Positions 1 through 8,275 of a DNA stretch of 45,268 nt are shown here, piece by piece. The translations under genes and the position numbers were made by a program. Under the pieces are notes generated by a model, which saw only the letters and a program-made list of their open reading frames with translations, did no database searches and was not told the DNA's origin. Numbering within the stretch: the stretch's first letter is position 1; each line of letters opens with the position of its first letter. Source of the stretch: a virus; the IMG/VR virus record IMGVR_UViG_3300023174_006265, positions 1-45,268 of that record; one strand, given 5' to 3'.

Positions 1-217
1 CGAAGGAGTAGACAATGATCGTAATATTCGTGTTAATGTGGGCAGTGGCCTTTCCGATGCTGATCGTGATGAATATTGGCATTCCCGAGATGACCTACTT
101 GGCCGAGTGGTTGAGGTTGCGGCAGACGCTGTCACCCAAAATCAAGACGGCAGTTACAGCCTGAGATTCCCCCGCTTTGTCCGCTTCCGTGGATTTGAAC
201 AAGGAGAAAAACTGTGA
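1..217 (+). CDS. ATP-dependent DNA ligase, C-terminal part (5' truncated)
   Basis: The frame starting at base 2 is open from the window edge to TGA at 215-217 and gives about 71 residues. It contains GSGLSDADRDEYW, then LLGRVVEV and LRFPRFVRFR. This is the signature of the C-terminal OB-fold of phage and bacterial ATP-dependent DNA ligases, where motif VI and the final RFPR segment close on the nucleotide. The catalytic lysine and adenylation domain lie upstream of the window. The protein would seal nicks during phage replication or repair. The next gene starts with GTG inside the final codons (214), so the ligase heads or sits within a tightly coupled gene string. Confidence 0.85.
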   Translation, partial: EGVDNDRNIRVNVGSGLSDADRDEYWHSRDDLLGRVVEVAADAVTQNQDGSYSLRFPRFVRFRGFEQGEKL

Positions 218-360
218 TACTTGATCAATATGTTAAATTATTTAATATTAGTTGGATTGAAGTCTGGATGGTCGAAGCCTTGGCCATCATAGGCGGAGCA
301 TTGGTGTTGGGTTTGTTGGTAGCCAAAACTATGGATTTCTTGAATGGAGATCAACGATGA
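214..360 (+). CDS. Small single-span membrane protein (48 aa)
   Basis: GTG start at 214 with AAGGAG at 201-206 eight bases upstream, overlapping the ligase stop (GTGA). One hydrophobic segment at about residues 20-40 (MVEALAIIGGALVLGLLVA) follows a short polar N-terminus. The stop overlaps the next start (ATGA at 357). Coding is supported mainly by the ribosome binding site and coupled overlaps on both sides. Function unknown; small inner-membrane proteins like this are common in large phage genomes. Confidence 0.6.
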   Translation: MILDQYVKLFNISWIEVWMVEALAIIGGALVLGLLVAKTMDFLNGDQR

Positions 361-440
361 TACATCCCAAGGAATGGATCCATTATATTAAATGGCGCAT
401 TGAAAAAGCACTGAAACGCATTCGCCAATTCATGGCATGA
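357..440 (+). CDS. Tiny basic hypothetical protein (27 aa)
   Basis: ATG at 357 overlaps the previous stop and its own TGA overlaps the next ATG (437), so it is bracketed by two 4-base ATGA couplings. The product is amphipathic and lysine/arginine-rich with two tryptophans. There is no recognisable domain. The position in an unbroken coupled string is the main argument that it is real; otherwise 27 codons would be weak evidence. Confidence 0.45.
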   Translation: MIHPKEWIHYIKWRIEKALKRIRQFMA

Positions 441-709
441 AAACACAACACGACTATTGGCAAGAGGCCCATGATCGGACCCTAGAGGAAATGAAATCGG
501 ATCCATTCTATGGCGCCATTCCTCCTGGCACATTACCAATGAACAACATAACCTGCTTGGCCGGCGGTGAGGAAATGTTACGGGTCAGCCCAGACGGATT
601 CTGGGTGCGTGGTGAGAAGGTCGAACAGGATGACCGCGAAGCAGAAACAGTGTATAATGCATTCAAGGCCTGGATGAGCTGGGCACAGTTAAACAAAGAT
701 TACCAGTAA
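437..709 (+). CDS. Hypothetical protein (90 aa)
   Basis: Soluble, acidic product starting MKTQHDYWQEAHDRTLEEMK. The central part (about 45-60, LRVSPDGFWVRGEKVEQ) resembles the short beta segment of many small T4-like marine phage hypotheticals, and a helical C-terminus follows. ATG overlaps the preceding stop. It ends 6 bases before a TAAGGAAAG ribosome binding site for the next gene. Function not recognised. Confidence 0.75.
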   Translation: MKTQHDYWQEAHDRTLEEMKSDPFYGAIPPGTLPMNNITCLAGGEEMLRVSPDGFWVRGEKVEQDDREAETVYNAFKAWMSWAQLNKDYQ

Positions 710-715
710 GGAAAG

Positions 716-1915
716 ATGATGGCAACCAAAGAAGAGAAACAACAACTCATAGACACACTGAAGTTCACACCCAGAACCTACAAGATTTCGATGTGGGGCT
801 ACGGTGGCGAAAAGGTCATGGGCACAGTAGATCCCAAGGTCTGGGACTACTGCATGAAGCATCAAGTCAACTTGGTTGATATAGCCTGGAGTGACGAAGA
901 CACTGTGCAAGATGAAATGGGTCTGGATCTAGACATGTTGCCATTCACGCCAGGACAATGGTATGAATGTGATGGCATGGCTCATACCAATGGTGTAAGC
1001 CGCAATGCCGGCAACATACAGATCGAAGACGAAAACGGCAACACTGTGTTTGAAAAGAGCTTAGAAGACTGTGATGGCTGTGAAGACAGTCCAGCCTGGT
1101 CCTGCCAAGACGAAGCCTGGGTAGGCAGTCGCAAGAAAGGCGAAGTGGTGTTCATCGGTAGCAGCAACGAAAAAGGCACATTTTTTGAAGGTGAGATCCC
1201 ACTACGAGCACCCTTTGACATTACCAAACTAGAACTCTACTACGACGAAGTGGATGGAGAAGAGCTGGTCAACTGCGTGTATTATGATGGTGAAGAGATT
1301 GAAAACTATGGCGGCAGCACAGACGGTAAGAGTTCAGACATGGACATGGTACGCTTGACCGATGATGCTGGCAACTGGGAACGCTATGAACCTGAAGAAA
1401 AGGACTGGGGCCATCCGCCCTATGGTACCAGCCCCAGTGACTGGGAACAATCCGAAACATTCAAGTTCAAAAAACAAAGACCCACAATTCCGGGATATTA
1501 TAGTTGCAACTACGGGCATGGCAGTACCTATGGTAGTTTATACTGGGACGGTAAGAACTTTGGTGAATGGGAATACGGCAAGTTCCATGCCAAAGATGAT
1601 GACGGTATAGTATCGTGGTCGGGCTACAACTGGGACACAAGCTCATGGGTCAATCAACCTCCCGAGCCGCCTGGCTTGATCTGCGACAACAAAAAATGTG
1701 GCTGGGTAGGATCAAGTGATGACCGCAGAGAAGATGCGGAATACAACAGCCATTGTCCTGCTTGTGATGGTACAGAGTTTACCTGGATTGATTACAGTGC
1801 TGATACGGCCAAAGGTCGCAAGAATCGGGCCAAATATTGTCGTGAATGGGATCCAGCAGTGGCCTTAGAAAAAATCTATAAAGAGTTTCCTGCAGAAGAA
1901 AAGGAGACAGCCTAA
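716..1915 (+). CDS. Large acidic hypothetical protein with C-terminal zinc ribbon (399 aa)
   Basis: Starts after TAAGGAAAG. The product is rich in Asp, Glu, Trp, Tyr and Gly. Two Cys clusters are visible: CDGCEDSPAWSC at about 120-130, and a C-terminal pair CDNKKCGWVG plus HCPACDGTEF (about 330-360) that looks like a zinc ribbon or rubredoxin-like knuckle. The middle contains repeated Trp/Gly turns and YEPEEKDWG-type segments suggesting beta structure. The C-terminal tail AKGRKNRAKYCREWDP is basic and could bind nucleic acid. I do not recognise the family. ATG at 719 is an equally possible start. The stop overlaps the next start (TAATG). Confidence 0.8.
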   Translation: MMATKEEKQQLIDTLKFTPRTYKISMWGYGGEKVMGTVDPKVWDYCMKHQVNLVDIAWSDEDTVQDEMGLDLDMLPFTPGQWYECDGMAHTNGVSRNAGNIQIEDENGNTVFEKSLEDCDGCEDSPAWSCQDEAWVGSRKKGEVVFIGSSNEKGTFFEGEIPLRAPFDITKLELYYDEVDGEELVNCVYYDGEEIENYGGSTDGKSSDMDMVRLTDDAGNWERYEPEEKDWGHPPYGTSPSDWEQSETFKFKKQRPTIPGYYSCNYGHGSTYGSLYWDGKNFGEWEYGKFHAKDDDGIVSWSGYNWDTSSWVNQPPEPPGLICDNKKCGWVGSSDDRREDAEYNSHCPACDGTEFTWIDYSADTAKGRKNRAKYCREWDPAVALEKIYKEFPAEEKETA

Positions 1916-2163
1916 TGATGGCCAAGCCTGAAACAGCAGGACGATGCGGTTGTGGTCGTAGCCCCACTGGCCAATGTTGTGGCTGGCATGCACTCACTGA
2001 AGAAGCCTACCAACAACGCTTGGCCGAATACCGTGACAGTGAACACCAAAAGCAACGACAAGATGAGTTAGAATCTTACCGCGATCAGGCCATGAGCCTG
2101 TGGTTTGACAACGGCGGTTCGTGTACCGGAGCCAAGAGCTCGGGTACACCAAATATCAACTAA
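1915..2163 (+). CDS. CDGSH-like small Cys/His protein (82 aa)
   Basis: Residues 11-25 read C-x-C-G-R-S-P-T-G-x-C-C-G-W-H. This closely tracks the CDGSH iron-sulfur signature (C-x-C-x2-S...C-D-G-x-H) but has Cys in place of Asp and Trp in place of Ser. CDGSH proteins bind a 2Fe-2S cluster through three Cys and one His; all four candidate ligands are present. A charged helical tail follows. It overlaps the upstream Zn-ribbon gene by one base and is followed by a clear AAGGAG for the BI-1 gene. A plain zinc-knuckle role is the alternative. Confidence 0.65.
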   Translation: MMAKPETAGRCGCGRSPTGQCCGWHALTEEAYQQRLAEYRDSEHQKQRQDELESYRDQAMSLWFDNGGSCTGAKSSGTPNIN

Positions 2164-2173
2164 GGAGAATGAT

Positions 2174-2845
2174 ATGAATACCTATGCAAGTGTGAGTGAT
2201 ATCAACAACCGAATGATTTCGGTTTACAACAACATGTTCTTGGCCGTGGTCAACAGCATGTTGGTCAGTCTATTAGTGGCTTCAAGTCCGGGACTCATGG
2301 CATTCCTGTTTACTGGAATCATAAAATGGATTGTGATCTTTGCACCACTGGTGATGATTTTTGCCATGACTTGGGTAATGGAAAAGGCCACCTATGGCGA
2401 AGCCCGAGGCATGTTGCATGTCTTTGCGGCTTTGATGGGTCTCAGCATCAGCACCATATTCATTACGTTTACTACCACCAGTATAGTCACTGCTTTCATG
2501 GGCGCAGCCATCTTGTTTGGCACCATGAGCCTGTGGGGGTACTTTACCAAGAAAAGCCTGGAAGGTTGGGGCAGTTTCTTGATGGTAGGTGTGGTTGCAG
2601 TTGTGATTGCCAGTGTTGTAAATGTTTTCATTGGCAGTAGCACCTTGGCCATGGTTGTAAGTGCAGTGGCCATCATAGTGTTCCTAGGTCTCACTGCCTA
2701 TGACACACAACGCATTCGTCAAGAAGTCAGCATTCTTGAACCTGATTCAAAGGCCGAGATTCTTGGAGCATTGAGCCTGTACATGAACTTTATCAACATC
2801 TTTGTCAGCCTGTTGCAACTGTTTGGCGGGCGCAACGATGAATAA
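2174..2845 (+). CDS. Bax inhibitor-1 / YccA-like membrane protein
   Basis: 223 aa with about seven hydrophobic segments and the family's C-terminal signature TAYDTQRIRQ (about 175-184), followed by a last membrane hairpin. Start chosen at ATG 2174 behind TAAGGAGAATGAT, which gives the usual length and N-terminus; a longer reading from 2105 would overlap the previous gene. In E. coli the homologue YccA is a substrate and modulator of the membrane protease FtsH, and BI-1 relatives act as pH-sensitive Ca2+ leak channels. In a phage it could restrain FtsH or stabilise the inner membrane (inference). It lies in a membrane-protein cluster with DUF389-like and antiporter genes. Confidence 0.88.
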   Translation: MNTYASVSDINNRMISVYNNMFLAVVNSMLVSLLVASSPGLMAFLFTGIIKWIVIFAPLVMIFAMTWVMEKATYGEARGMLHVFAALMGLSISTIFITFTTTSIVTAFMGAAILFGTMSLWGYFTKKSLEGWGSFLMVGVVAVVIASVVNVFIGSSTLAMVVSAVAIIVFLGLTAYDTQRIRQEVSILEPDSKAEILGALSLYMNFINIFVSLLQLFGGRNDE

Positions 2846-3029
2846 TGATCACGTTCCATCTTCTATTGAGGTAAATGGTCGGGTTTATCATTATGATTAT
2901 GATTATGATTGTTATTATCGTATTCCTAATACTAAACCAGAGTCTAATCGCGAACGTTTTCTCAAGGTTGTAGCTGCGAGTTTGTTTTTGATAGCAATGG
3001 TAGTGTTTGCTGATTTTTCCCACAGATAA
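2838..3029 (+). CDS. Small tail-anchored membrane protein (63 aa)
   Basis: ATG at 2838 lies inside the end of the BI-1 gene (8-base overlap). The N-terminal 38 residues are polar and Tyr/Asp-rich (YHYDYDYDCYYR). One hydrophobic helix follows (about 43-60, VVAASLFLIAMVVFA). The DNA from about 2887 is a short run of GATTAT repeats. Function unknown. Confidence 0.6.
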   Translation: MNNDHVPSSIEVNGRVYHYDYDYDCYYRIPNTKPESNRERFLKVVAASLFLIAMVVFADFSHR

Positions 3030-3033
3030 AATA

Positions 3034-3573
3034 GTGAAATTTACAGTTCTTGATGATCTTCCGTTGTTGACTCGATCCTTGATGCTGACCTTGTGCGGCA
3101 TAACTTGTTGTTGGGGATTTGTCAACAATACTATACTTTTGGTGTTGGCCGGAAAGATAGGATTTCCTTTGGCTGTAACCTCGTGCGCTCTAAGTAACAA
3201 TCGTCAACAAATAGTTAGTATGATTTGGTATACTTTTTTATTAGTGGCATTAGGAACACTTTATTTTTATTTGAACTCTGTAACTATCAGTTTAGATTTA
3301 ACAAAAAATTATATACCTACCTGGCACGATTTGTTGTTGGCCATTGGTCTGGGAGCAGCGTTATCGGCGTTTTGGAATCATGCCATACGCATCAATGTTA
3401 TTGTAATGAGTGCAGGATTGGCCAGCTTGTTACCAGCCTGTATCATGGCTGGTTACTGGATCAGTCAGACCAATTGGATTGGAATGTGGAACAGTATAGC
3501 ACTTTATCTACAATATGTGCTGGGCATGTGTGCCGGAGCATACGCTGTAAACAAAATTATCAAAGAGCACTAA
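3034..3573 (+). CDS. DUF389-like multi-pass membrane protein
   Basis: About 179 aa from GTG 3034 (TTG 3007 is possible but overlaps the upstream gene more). Five or so membrane segments are visible. The C-terminal part (GLASLLPACIMAGYWISQ, then a tryptophan and a long hydrophobic helix) resembles the 'VALLPPLAxxG' core of DUF389 proteins. There is no clear ribosome binding site, so translational coupling to the upstream gene is likely. It ends 1 base before the antiporter gene, so the two probably form one unit. Family assignment is by remembered motif only. Confidence 0.6.
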   Translation: MKFTVLDDLPLLTRSLMLTLCGITCCWGFVNNTILLVLAGKIGFPLAVTSCALSNNRQQIVSMIWYTFLLVALGTLYFYLNSVTISLDLTKNYIPTWHDLLLAIGLGAALSAFWNHAIRINVIVMSAGLASLLPACIMAGYWISQTNWIGMWNSIALYLQYVLGMCAGAYAVNKIIKEH

Positions 3574-4761
3574 ATGACCACCGTTGAACTTTTTTTAATT
3601 GCCTTGCTGGTAATATTTTCTGGTCCATATTTAATTTGGAGACTTGGGCGCACTGATTACTGGGCACCTTTGGTTGTGATTCAGATTTTTACAGGAATAT
3701 TTTTAGGGCCTGGTATATTGGGAACTTTGTCGCCGGAAACCTATAAGTTTGTGTTTACTCCACAAGTGATCACTGCCTTGAATGGCATTGCCTGGTGGGC
3801 AGTTACGTTGTTTGTGTTTTTTGCTGGTCTTGAATTAGATCTCGGCAAACTCAAAAATAACAAGATGGAAAGTGCTGTTACCGCGGGATTAGCGTTGGGC
3901 ACACCTTTGATATTTGGCAGCATAATGGCCTGGGCGTTGATAACATATTTTCCTGGAAATTGGATAGGAAGTCAAGCACAGACATGGCAGTTCGTGTTGG
4001 GCATAGGCATGGCCTGTGCTGTGACTGCTTTGCCAATCTTGATTTTGCTCATGCAGAAGCTGAACATATTCCGTCAGCCCATTGGTCAAAGAATTCTGAG
4101 ATATGCCAGTCTGGATGATATAGCCATATGGGGAGTCCTGGCTTTGATTTTGTTGGACTGGAATCGTTTGGGCCAGCAAGGAATATTTTTGACCATATGG
4201 ATTTTGGCCAGCTTTGGCATGCGCAAATTTATGCCCAGATTGCCCGAACAAGACAGAATTTACACAGCATTGATTTGGTTAATTGTTGTGGCCCTAGGAG
4301 CCGATTGGTGTGGTTTGCATTTTATGGTAGGCGCATTTTTAGCTGGTATGGTGTTGGACCGACACTGGTTTGATGAACGGGTGTTAGACTTTATGCGTGA
4401 ACATGTATTGTTGTTTATCATGCCCGTGTTTTTCCTTAGTACCGGTCTACGCACCAGTTGGGAATTAAGTGGACTATTAGTAATTGGCGTGGCTTTGTTG
4501 ATGTATGTAACCCAGGCATCTGGAAAAATTTTGGGTATACAAATAGCAGGAAAAATTTTTAAATGGCCGCCCGGTGAGGTCAAGCTGATTGGTTGGTTAT
4601 TACAAACTAAGGCTTTGATTGAAATTATTTTTGTTAGTGTGTTGTTGGACAAAGGCATCATAACCAGTCAGATGTTTACTGTGATGTTGCTAATGGCCTT
4701 GATCAGCACAATGAGCACTATACCAGCGGTAACACCGATGTTGAAACGACTTGGATATTGA
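3574..4761 (+). CDS. CPA2-type Na+(K+)/H+ antiporter
   Basis: 395 aa with about twelve membrane helices and no C-terminal TrkA-N domain. Two family marks are clear: FAGLELDL (83-90) and AVTALPILILL (149-159) followed by ASLDDIAIWGVL (178-189). The Asp-Asp pair (181-182) is the cation/proton binding pair of electrogenic CPA2 antiporters such as NapA. The length matches the transport domain alone. It would exchange Na+ or K+ for H+ across the inner membrane. A full-length antiporter is very unusual in a phage. The local base composition (2838-4770) is more AT-rich than the flanks, consistent with recent acquisition (inference). Confidence 0.88.
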   Translation: MTTVELFLIALLVIFSGPYLIWRLGRTDYWAPLVVIQIFTGIFLGPGILGTLSPETYKFVFTPQVITALNGIAWWAVTLFVFFAGLELDLGKLKNNKMESAVTAGLALGTPLIFGSIMAWALITYFPGNWIGSQAQTWQFVLGIGMACAVTALPILILLMQKLNIFRQPIGQRILRYASLDDIAIWGVLALILLDWNRLGQQGIFLTIWILASFGMRKFMPRLPEQDRIYTALIWLIVVALGADWCGLHFMVGAFLAGMVLDRHWFDERVLDFMREHVLLFIMPVFFLSTGLRTSWELSGLLVIGVALLMYVTQASGKILGIQIAGKIFKWPPGEVKLIGWLLQTKALIEIIFVSVLLDKGIITSQMFTVMLLMALISTMSTIPAVTPMLKRLGY

Positions 4762-4765
4762 AAAG

Positions 4766-4888
4766 ATGAGTAAATTTAGAATTTGGCTGGCACGCAAGAT
4801 TTTAGGCAATCATTGTTCTTGCTATAAAATGGGATATCATGTATTATGTGACTATACTCAACAAGGAATAGGTGGTCGCAAAAAATGA
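4766..4888 (+). CDS. Small basic Cys-containing protein (40 aa)
   Basis: ATG 4766, four bases after the antiporter stop; TGA overlaps the next ATG (4885). The product has an N-terminal basic helix (SKFRIWLARKIL), then CSCY and a later Cys, and a basic tail. Coding is supported by overlaps at the 3' end and same-strand continuity. No function recognised. Confidence 0.5.
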   Translation: MSKFRIWLARKILGNHCSCYKMGYHVLCDYTQQGIGGRKK

Positions 4889-5115
4889 ATCCCATCAACC
4901 TACTGACTTCAGCCATTGATAGCCTCTGGTGGTGGACCTATGGTATCATTGCCGGCTGGGGTCTGACTTTTACTCTGGTTGTAGCGGCCTTGATCATTTT
5001 GTTGATCAGGACCATTAATCTACAACGCAGAGTGGATAGATTGGAAAATCGGATTATTACCAACGAACGTGAATTCAATCTGTTCAGTAAAACATGGCCA
5101 GGCAAGAAACCTTAG
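4885..5115 (+). CDS. Single-span membrane protein with coiled coil (76 aa)
   Basis: A Trp-rich N-terminus is followed by one long hydrophobic helix (about 17-42) and then a charged helix, INLQRRVDRLENRIITNERE, with heptad-like spacing. This topology is typical of small phage or bacterial membrane-anchored coiled coils. ATG overlaps the preceding stop. The next gene begins inside its 3' end at 5094. Confidence 0.65.
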   Translation: MNPINLLTSAIDSLWWWTYGIIAGWGLTFTLVVAALIILLIRTINLQRRVDRLENRIITNEREFNLFSKTWPGKKP

Positions 5116-5273
5116 ACACTCATCAATGCTCGGTTTGTAGTTGCGACTACACCGATGACGAAGGTGGCATCCAAGGCTACTTTGGTATCCTACCTGTGAG
5201 TTTTTGTCCCACCTGCTTCTCGTGCATGTGCGACATGGCCAGCCAGTTCATTCTACCAGAAGGCACAGAATAA
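5094..5273 (+). CDS. Small zinc-ribbon protein (59 aa)
   Basis: ATG 5094 overlaps the 3' end of the upstream gene by 22 bases in another frame. The product has two Cys clusters, CSVCSC (residues 12-17) and CPTCFSCMC (about 38-46), spaced like a zinc ribbon with a Gly-rich hairpin between them. Zinc binding is likely; a nucleic-acid or protein-binding role is possible. Its TAA lies inside an AATAAATA box (5269-5276) thought to drive the next gene. Confidence 0.6.
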   Translation: MARQETLDTHQCSVCSCDYTDDEGGIQGYFGILPVSFCPTCFSCMCDMASQFILPEGTE

Positions 5274-5276
5274 ATA
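5269..5276 (+). promoter_or_regulatory. NTAAATA box (T4-late-like promoter) before 5284 gene
   Basis: AATAAATA ends seven bases before the ATG at 5284 and no Shine-Dalgarno sequence intervenes. In T4-type late promoters the TATAAATA box occupies about -13 to -6, so the transcript would begin within one or two bases of the start codon. One of about a dozen such boxes in the window. Confidence 0.45.
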
Positions 5277-5283
5277 TTAGATT

Positions 5284-6855
5284 ATGTGGTTTGGCCTACT
5301 AACTCTCGCAACCGCACTGATCATATCAGTCAGTGCTGCTTACTACAGCATCTTGGGCCTCACGGCTATATTTGCCTCGGCCTTTTGGCCCATAGTTATA
5401 CTTGGCTCAAGTCTCGAAGTAGGCAAAATTGTATCAACTCTGTGGTTGCACAAGTATTGGTCTCGAGCTGAACTACAATACAAGGTTTACTTATGCACGG
5501 CTGTGGCCATACTCATGTTGTTGACCAGCATGGGTGTGTTTGGTTTCCTGTCAAAAGCACACAGCGATCAAGGCATGATCAGTGGAGATGTCACAGCCAA
5601 GATCAGCATCTATGATGAAAAAATCAAACAAGCCCGTGACAACATAGACATGGCTCGAAAGGCTCTGGTCCAGATGGATGCCGCGGTAGATCAAACCATG
5701 AGTCGTAGCACGGATGAAAAAGGTGCTGACAAGGCCGCACAACTGCGTCGTAGCCAGGCTGCCGAACGCAACAGACTCCTGCGTGAAATAGAAACCGAAC
5801 AGAAAAAGATACAGGCACTCAATGACGAACGGGCACCCATAGCCGCCGAAGTGCGCAAGGTCGAAGCTGAAGTAGGACCCATCAAGTACATCGCGGCCTT
5901 GATCTATGGCGACAATCCCGAAGCCAATGTGCTGGAAAAAGCTGTGCGTTGGGTGATCATACTCATTGTCATAGTGTTTGATCCCTTGGCACTTACCTTG
6001 TTGCTGGCCGCTACCAAGACCCTGGAATGGGAACGTGGCATCAACATCATGGCACCTACGGCCAGACGACCCAGGTATGAGCCCGATGATGGAGCCTTGA
6101 CTGAGCATCAACTGAAACAGATCAATGATCGACTCCGAGAAGCCCAAGAAGATCCGGAGGTCCAGGAATTCTTTGATAGTGCTAGAAAAACAGCACAGGC
6201 CATAGACGCTGGCACCTACGAGCCGTCCGAACAAGAACCTGCGGCAAAGAAAAAAATACTGGATGGACTCAATACAATGTGGGCCTGGGGCAGGAAGAAA
6301 TTAGTAAAAGACACAGAAGCCGAACATGCTCCATTAGAATCTCCTAAAGTTGAAGAAGCGGAATATGAAATGCCAGATGATGATCATCTCATTGACGAAC
6401 TCGAAAAACAAGCCCGGAGAACCTGGAAGGATGCACACCCAGAAGACACAATCAAACGGCAACGTCGCATGTATGAAGCCGGCGCAATCAAAGAATTGCC
6501 TTGGATGACTGCCGAGTACTACCCAGACTATCAAGATCAACTGGGCCTAGAAGCCGACAACCTTCCAGAAGGACAGATGGGCGAAGTCCGGGGATTTGGT
6601 ACTGCGTTCCCACCAAATCCCAACAAGAGTGACATGTTCTTGCGTGTAGATCAATTGCCCAGTGTGCTATACAAGTTCAATGGCAAAACCTGGATCGAAG
6701 TAGATAAATCTCAAAGCGACACCCATGCCTACAATGACGCCTACATTGATCATCTCATTGAAAAAATCAGCACAGGCGAATACGATCTTGATCTGCTGAG
6801 CGATGCTGAACGAGACAGTATCGAGCAAAGATTGCGATCCACCGGACAGGCCTAA
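5284..6855 (+). CDS. Membrane protein with long coiled coil (523 aa)
   Basis: Three N-terminal membrane helices (about 2-24, 26-48, 67-89), an extended charged coiled coil (about 105-200), a fourth membrane segment (about 221-243, VRWVIILIVIVFDPLAL) and a long acidic cytoplasmic C-terminus. The block EVGPIKYIAALIYGDNPE followed by this last helix is one I associate with hypothetical membrane proteins of marine and freshwater T4-like phages; their role is not established. The start has no Shine-Dalgarno sequence and lies seven bases after an NTAAATA box. ClpX starts one base after its stop codon. Confidence 0.85.
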   Translation: MWFGLLTLATALIISVSAAYYSILGLTAIFASAFWPIVILGSSLEVGKIVSTLWLHKYWSRAELQYKVYLCTAVAILMLLTSMGVFGFLSKAHSDQGMISGDVTAKISIYDEKIKQARDNIDMARKALVQMDAAVDQTMSRSTDEKGADKAAQLRRSQAAERNRLLREIETEQKKIQALNDERAPIAAEVRKVEAEVGPIKYIAALIYGDNPEANVLEKAVRWVIILIVIVFDPLALTLLLAATKTLEWERGINIMAPTARRPRYEPDDGALTEHQLKQINDRLREAQEDPEVQEFFDSARKTAQAIDAGTYEPSEQEPAAKKKILDGLNTMWAWGRKKLVKDTEAEHAPLESPKVEEAEYEMPDDDHLIDELEKQARRTWKDAHPEDTIKRQRRMYEAGAIKELPWMTAEYYPDYQDQLGLEADNLPEGQMGEVRGFGTAFPPNPNKSDMFLRVDQLPSVLYKFNGKTWIEVDKSQSDTHAYNDAYIDHLIEKISTGEYDLDLLSDAERDSIEQRLRSTGQA

Positions 6856-6856
6856 C

Positions 6857-8056
6857 ATGAGCCCGGCCATAGAACATTGTAGTTTCTGTGACAAACACAA
6901 AGATCGTGTGGGCAAACTCATAGTCAGTCACAAGGTAGCCATCTGCAACGAGTGTGTGGATCTATGCGGTGGCTTGTTGAAAGACACCAAAGCAACTCCA
7001 GAAAAAAAGTCTGGAACCTTTTCAGTTCCAGATCCCAAAGACATTCGAGATTATCTTGATCAGCATGTGGTAGGTCAAGATTCGGCCAAGATAGTGCTCA
7101 GCGTGGCCATAGCCAATCATTACAAACGCATCGGCCACGCAGATCGACGCATAGCCAAAGCCAACATATTAATGATCGGTCCTACCGGTACTGGCAAAAC
7201 ACTCATGGCTCGCACAGTGGCCGAATATTTAGATGTGCCTTTTGTGATAGCAGATGCAACTTGCTTGACCGAAGCAGGATATGTAGGCGATGATGTAGAA
7301 AGCATGATCACAAGATTATACATGGCCGCCGATGGCAGTGTAGAACGCTGTCAGCGCGGCATAGTGTTCCTGGACGAAATTGACAAGATAGCTCGTAAAA
7401 GTGAAAGTGCCACGGTCAGCCGAGACGTCAGTGGCGAAGGTGTACAACAGGCCTTGCTGAAATTGGTTGAAGGCACTCGATGCAAGGTGCCTGTGCAAGG
7501 AACAAAAAAAAGCAACACCACAGAAACTGTGGAGATTGACACTTCAAACATATTGTTCATAGCCGGCGGTGCGTTTGTGGGCATGGACCGCATCGTACAA
7601 AATCGTGTGCAAGGCACAGCCATGGGGTTTGCCGCAAGAATTTCATCAGCAGATGACACCAAGCAGGAACCCATTACTCCAGAAGACCTGGTACGGTATG
7701 GCATGATACCCGAATTTGTAGGTAGATTCAGCAACTACGTAAATCTACATGCTCTGACTCAGTCACAATTGATCAGTGTGTTGACAGAAATCAAAAACAA
7801 TTTTGTGGGTCAATACCAATGGTTGTTTGATCAAGATCAGGTAAATCTACAATTTGATGCTGAAAGCCTGGATCTCATAGTAGAACGCACACTGAGAACC
7901 GGCACAGGTGCCCGCGGATTACACAGCGAACTGGAGCGGGTGTTATTGCCGCACATGTTTGATCTGCCCCGGTATCGCCGACAAAATATATTACAGGTCA
8001 CGATCAATAAAACCCAGGTAAATACACCCATGACACTATTACAGGAAAATTCGTGA
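6857..8056 (+). CDS. clpX: ClpX-like AAA+ unfoldase
   Basis: 399 aa, close to bacterial ClpX. The N-terminal zinc-binding domain has C8, C11, C30 and C33. Walker A is GPTGTGKT (108-115), Walker B IVFLDE (169-174), the substrate pore loop GYVG (141-144), pore-2 RDVSGEG (189-195) and the sensor-2 arginine is in GARGL (351-355). The ClpP-docking tripeptide, normally IGF, is MGF (256-258), so docking to a ClpP ring is probably kept. The start at 6857 gives the canonical zinc domain; the longer frame from 6803 lies in the previous gene. It should unfold substrates for the ClpP at 26302 or the host ClpP. The stop overlaps the bS21 start (GTGA). Confidence 0.93.
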   Translation: MSPAIEHCSFCDKHKDRVGKLIVSHKVAICNECVDLCGGLLKDTKATPEKKSGTFSVPDPKDIRDYLDQHVVGQDSAKIVLSVAIANHYKRIGHADRRIAKANILMIGPTGTGKTLMARTVAEYLDVPFVIADATCLTEAGYVGDDVESMITRLYMAADGSVERCQRGIVFLDEIDKIARKSESATVSRDVSGEGVQQALLKLVEGTRCKVPVQGTKKSNTTETVEIDTSNILFIAGGAFVGMDRIVQNRVQGTAMGFAARISSADDTKQEPITPEDLVRYGMIPEFVGRFSNYVNLHALTQSQLISVLTEIKNNFVGQYQWLFDQDQVNLQFDAESLDLIVERTLRTGTGARGLHSELERVLLPHMFDLPRYRRQNILQVTINKTQVNTPMTLLQENS

Positions 8057-8274
8057 AAGAGTATCGTAGAAGCGTGGTAGTCCGAGACGGCAATGTAGAA
8101 CGTGCTCTGCGCAAGTTTAAGAAGAAAATCCAAGAACAAGGCCTGCTGGAGGAACTGCGTGGCCGCGAAACTTACGAAAAACCCACTACAAAAAGAAAAC
8201 GCAAAAAAGGTGCTGCCGCCGCACGCTGGCGCAAAAAATTACGCGACCAACAACTTCCAAAAAAACTCTATTGA
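8053..8274 (+). CDS. rpsU: Ribosomal protein bS21
   Basis: 73 aa, GTG start overlapping the clpX stop. The sequence follows bS21 from end to end: [52 protein letters not shown] and the terminal LPKKLY. bS21 sits on the 30S platform beside the anti-Shine-Dalgarno helix and affects initiation. Phage-borne bS21 is known from some aquatic phages. The LPKKLY tail matches what I recall of betaproteobacterial bS21 and so suggests the host or donor. Translation is probably coupled to clpX. It could specialise host ribosomes for phage messages (inference). Confidence 0.92.
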   Translation: MKEYRRSVVVRDGNVERALRKFKKKIQEQGLLEELRGRETYEKPTTKRKRKKGAAAARWRKKLRDQQLPKKLY

Positions 8275-8275
8275 T

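Noticed and set aside
15-164. Small ORF with RBS-like GAAGGAG, MIVIFVLMWAVAF...
   Set aside because: It overlaps the DNA ligase C-terminus, which is clearly conserved in the other frame.
5551-6234. 227-codon minus-strand open frame
   Set aside because: Antisense to the 523-aa coiled-coil membrane protein, with no RBS and low-complexity Phe/Gly content.
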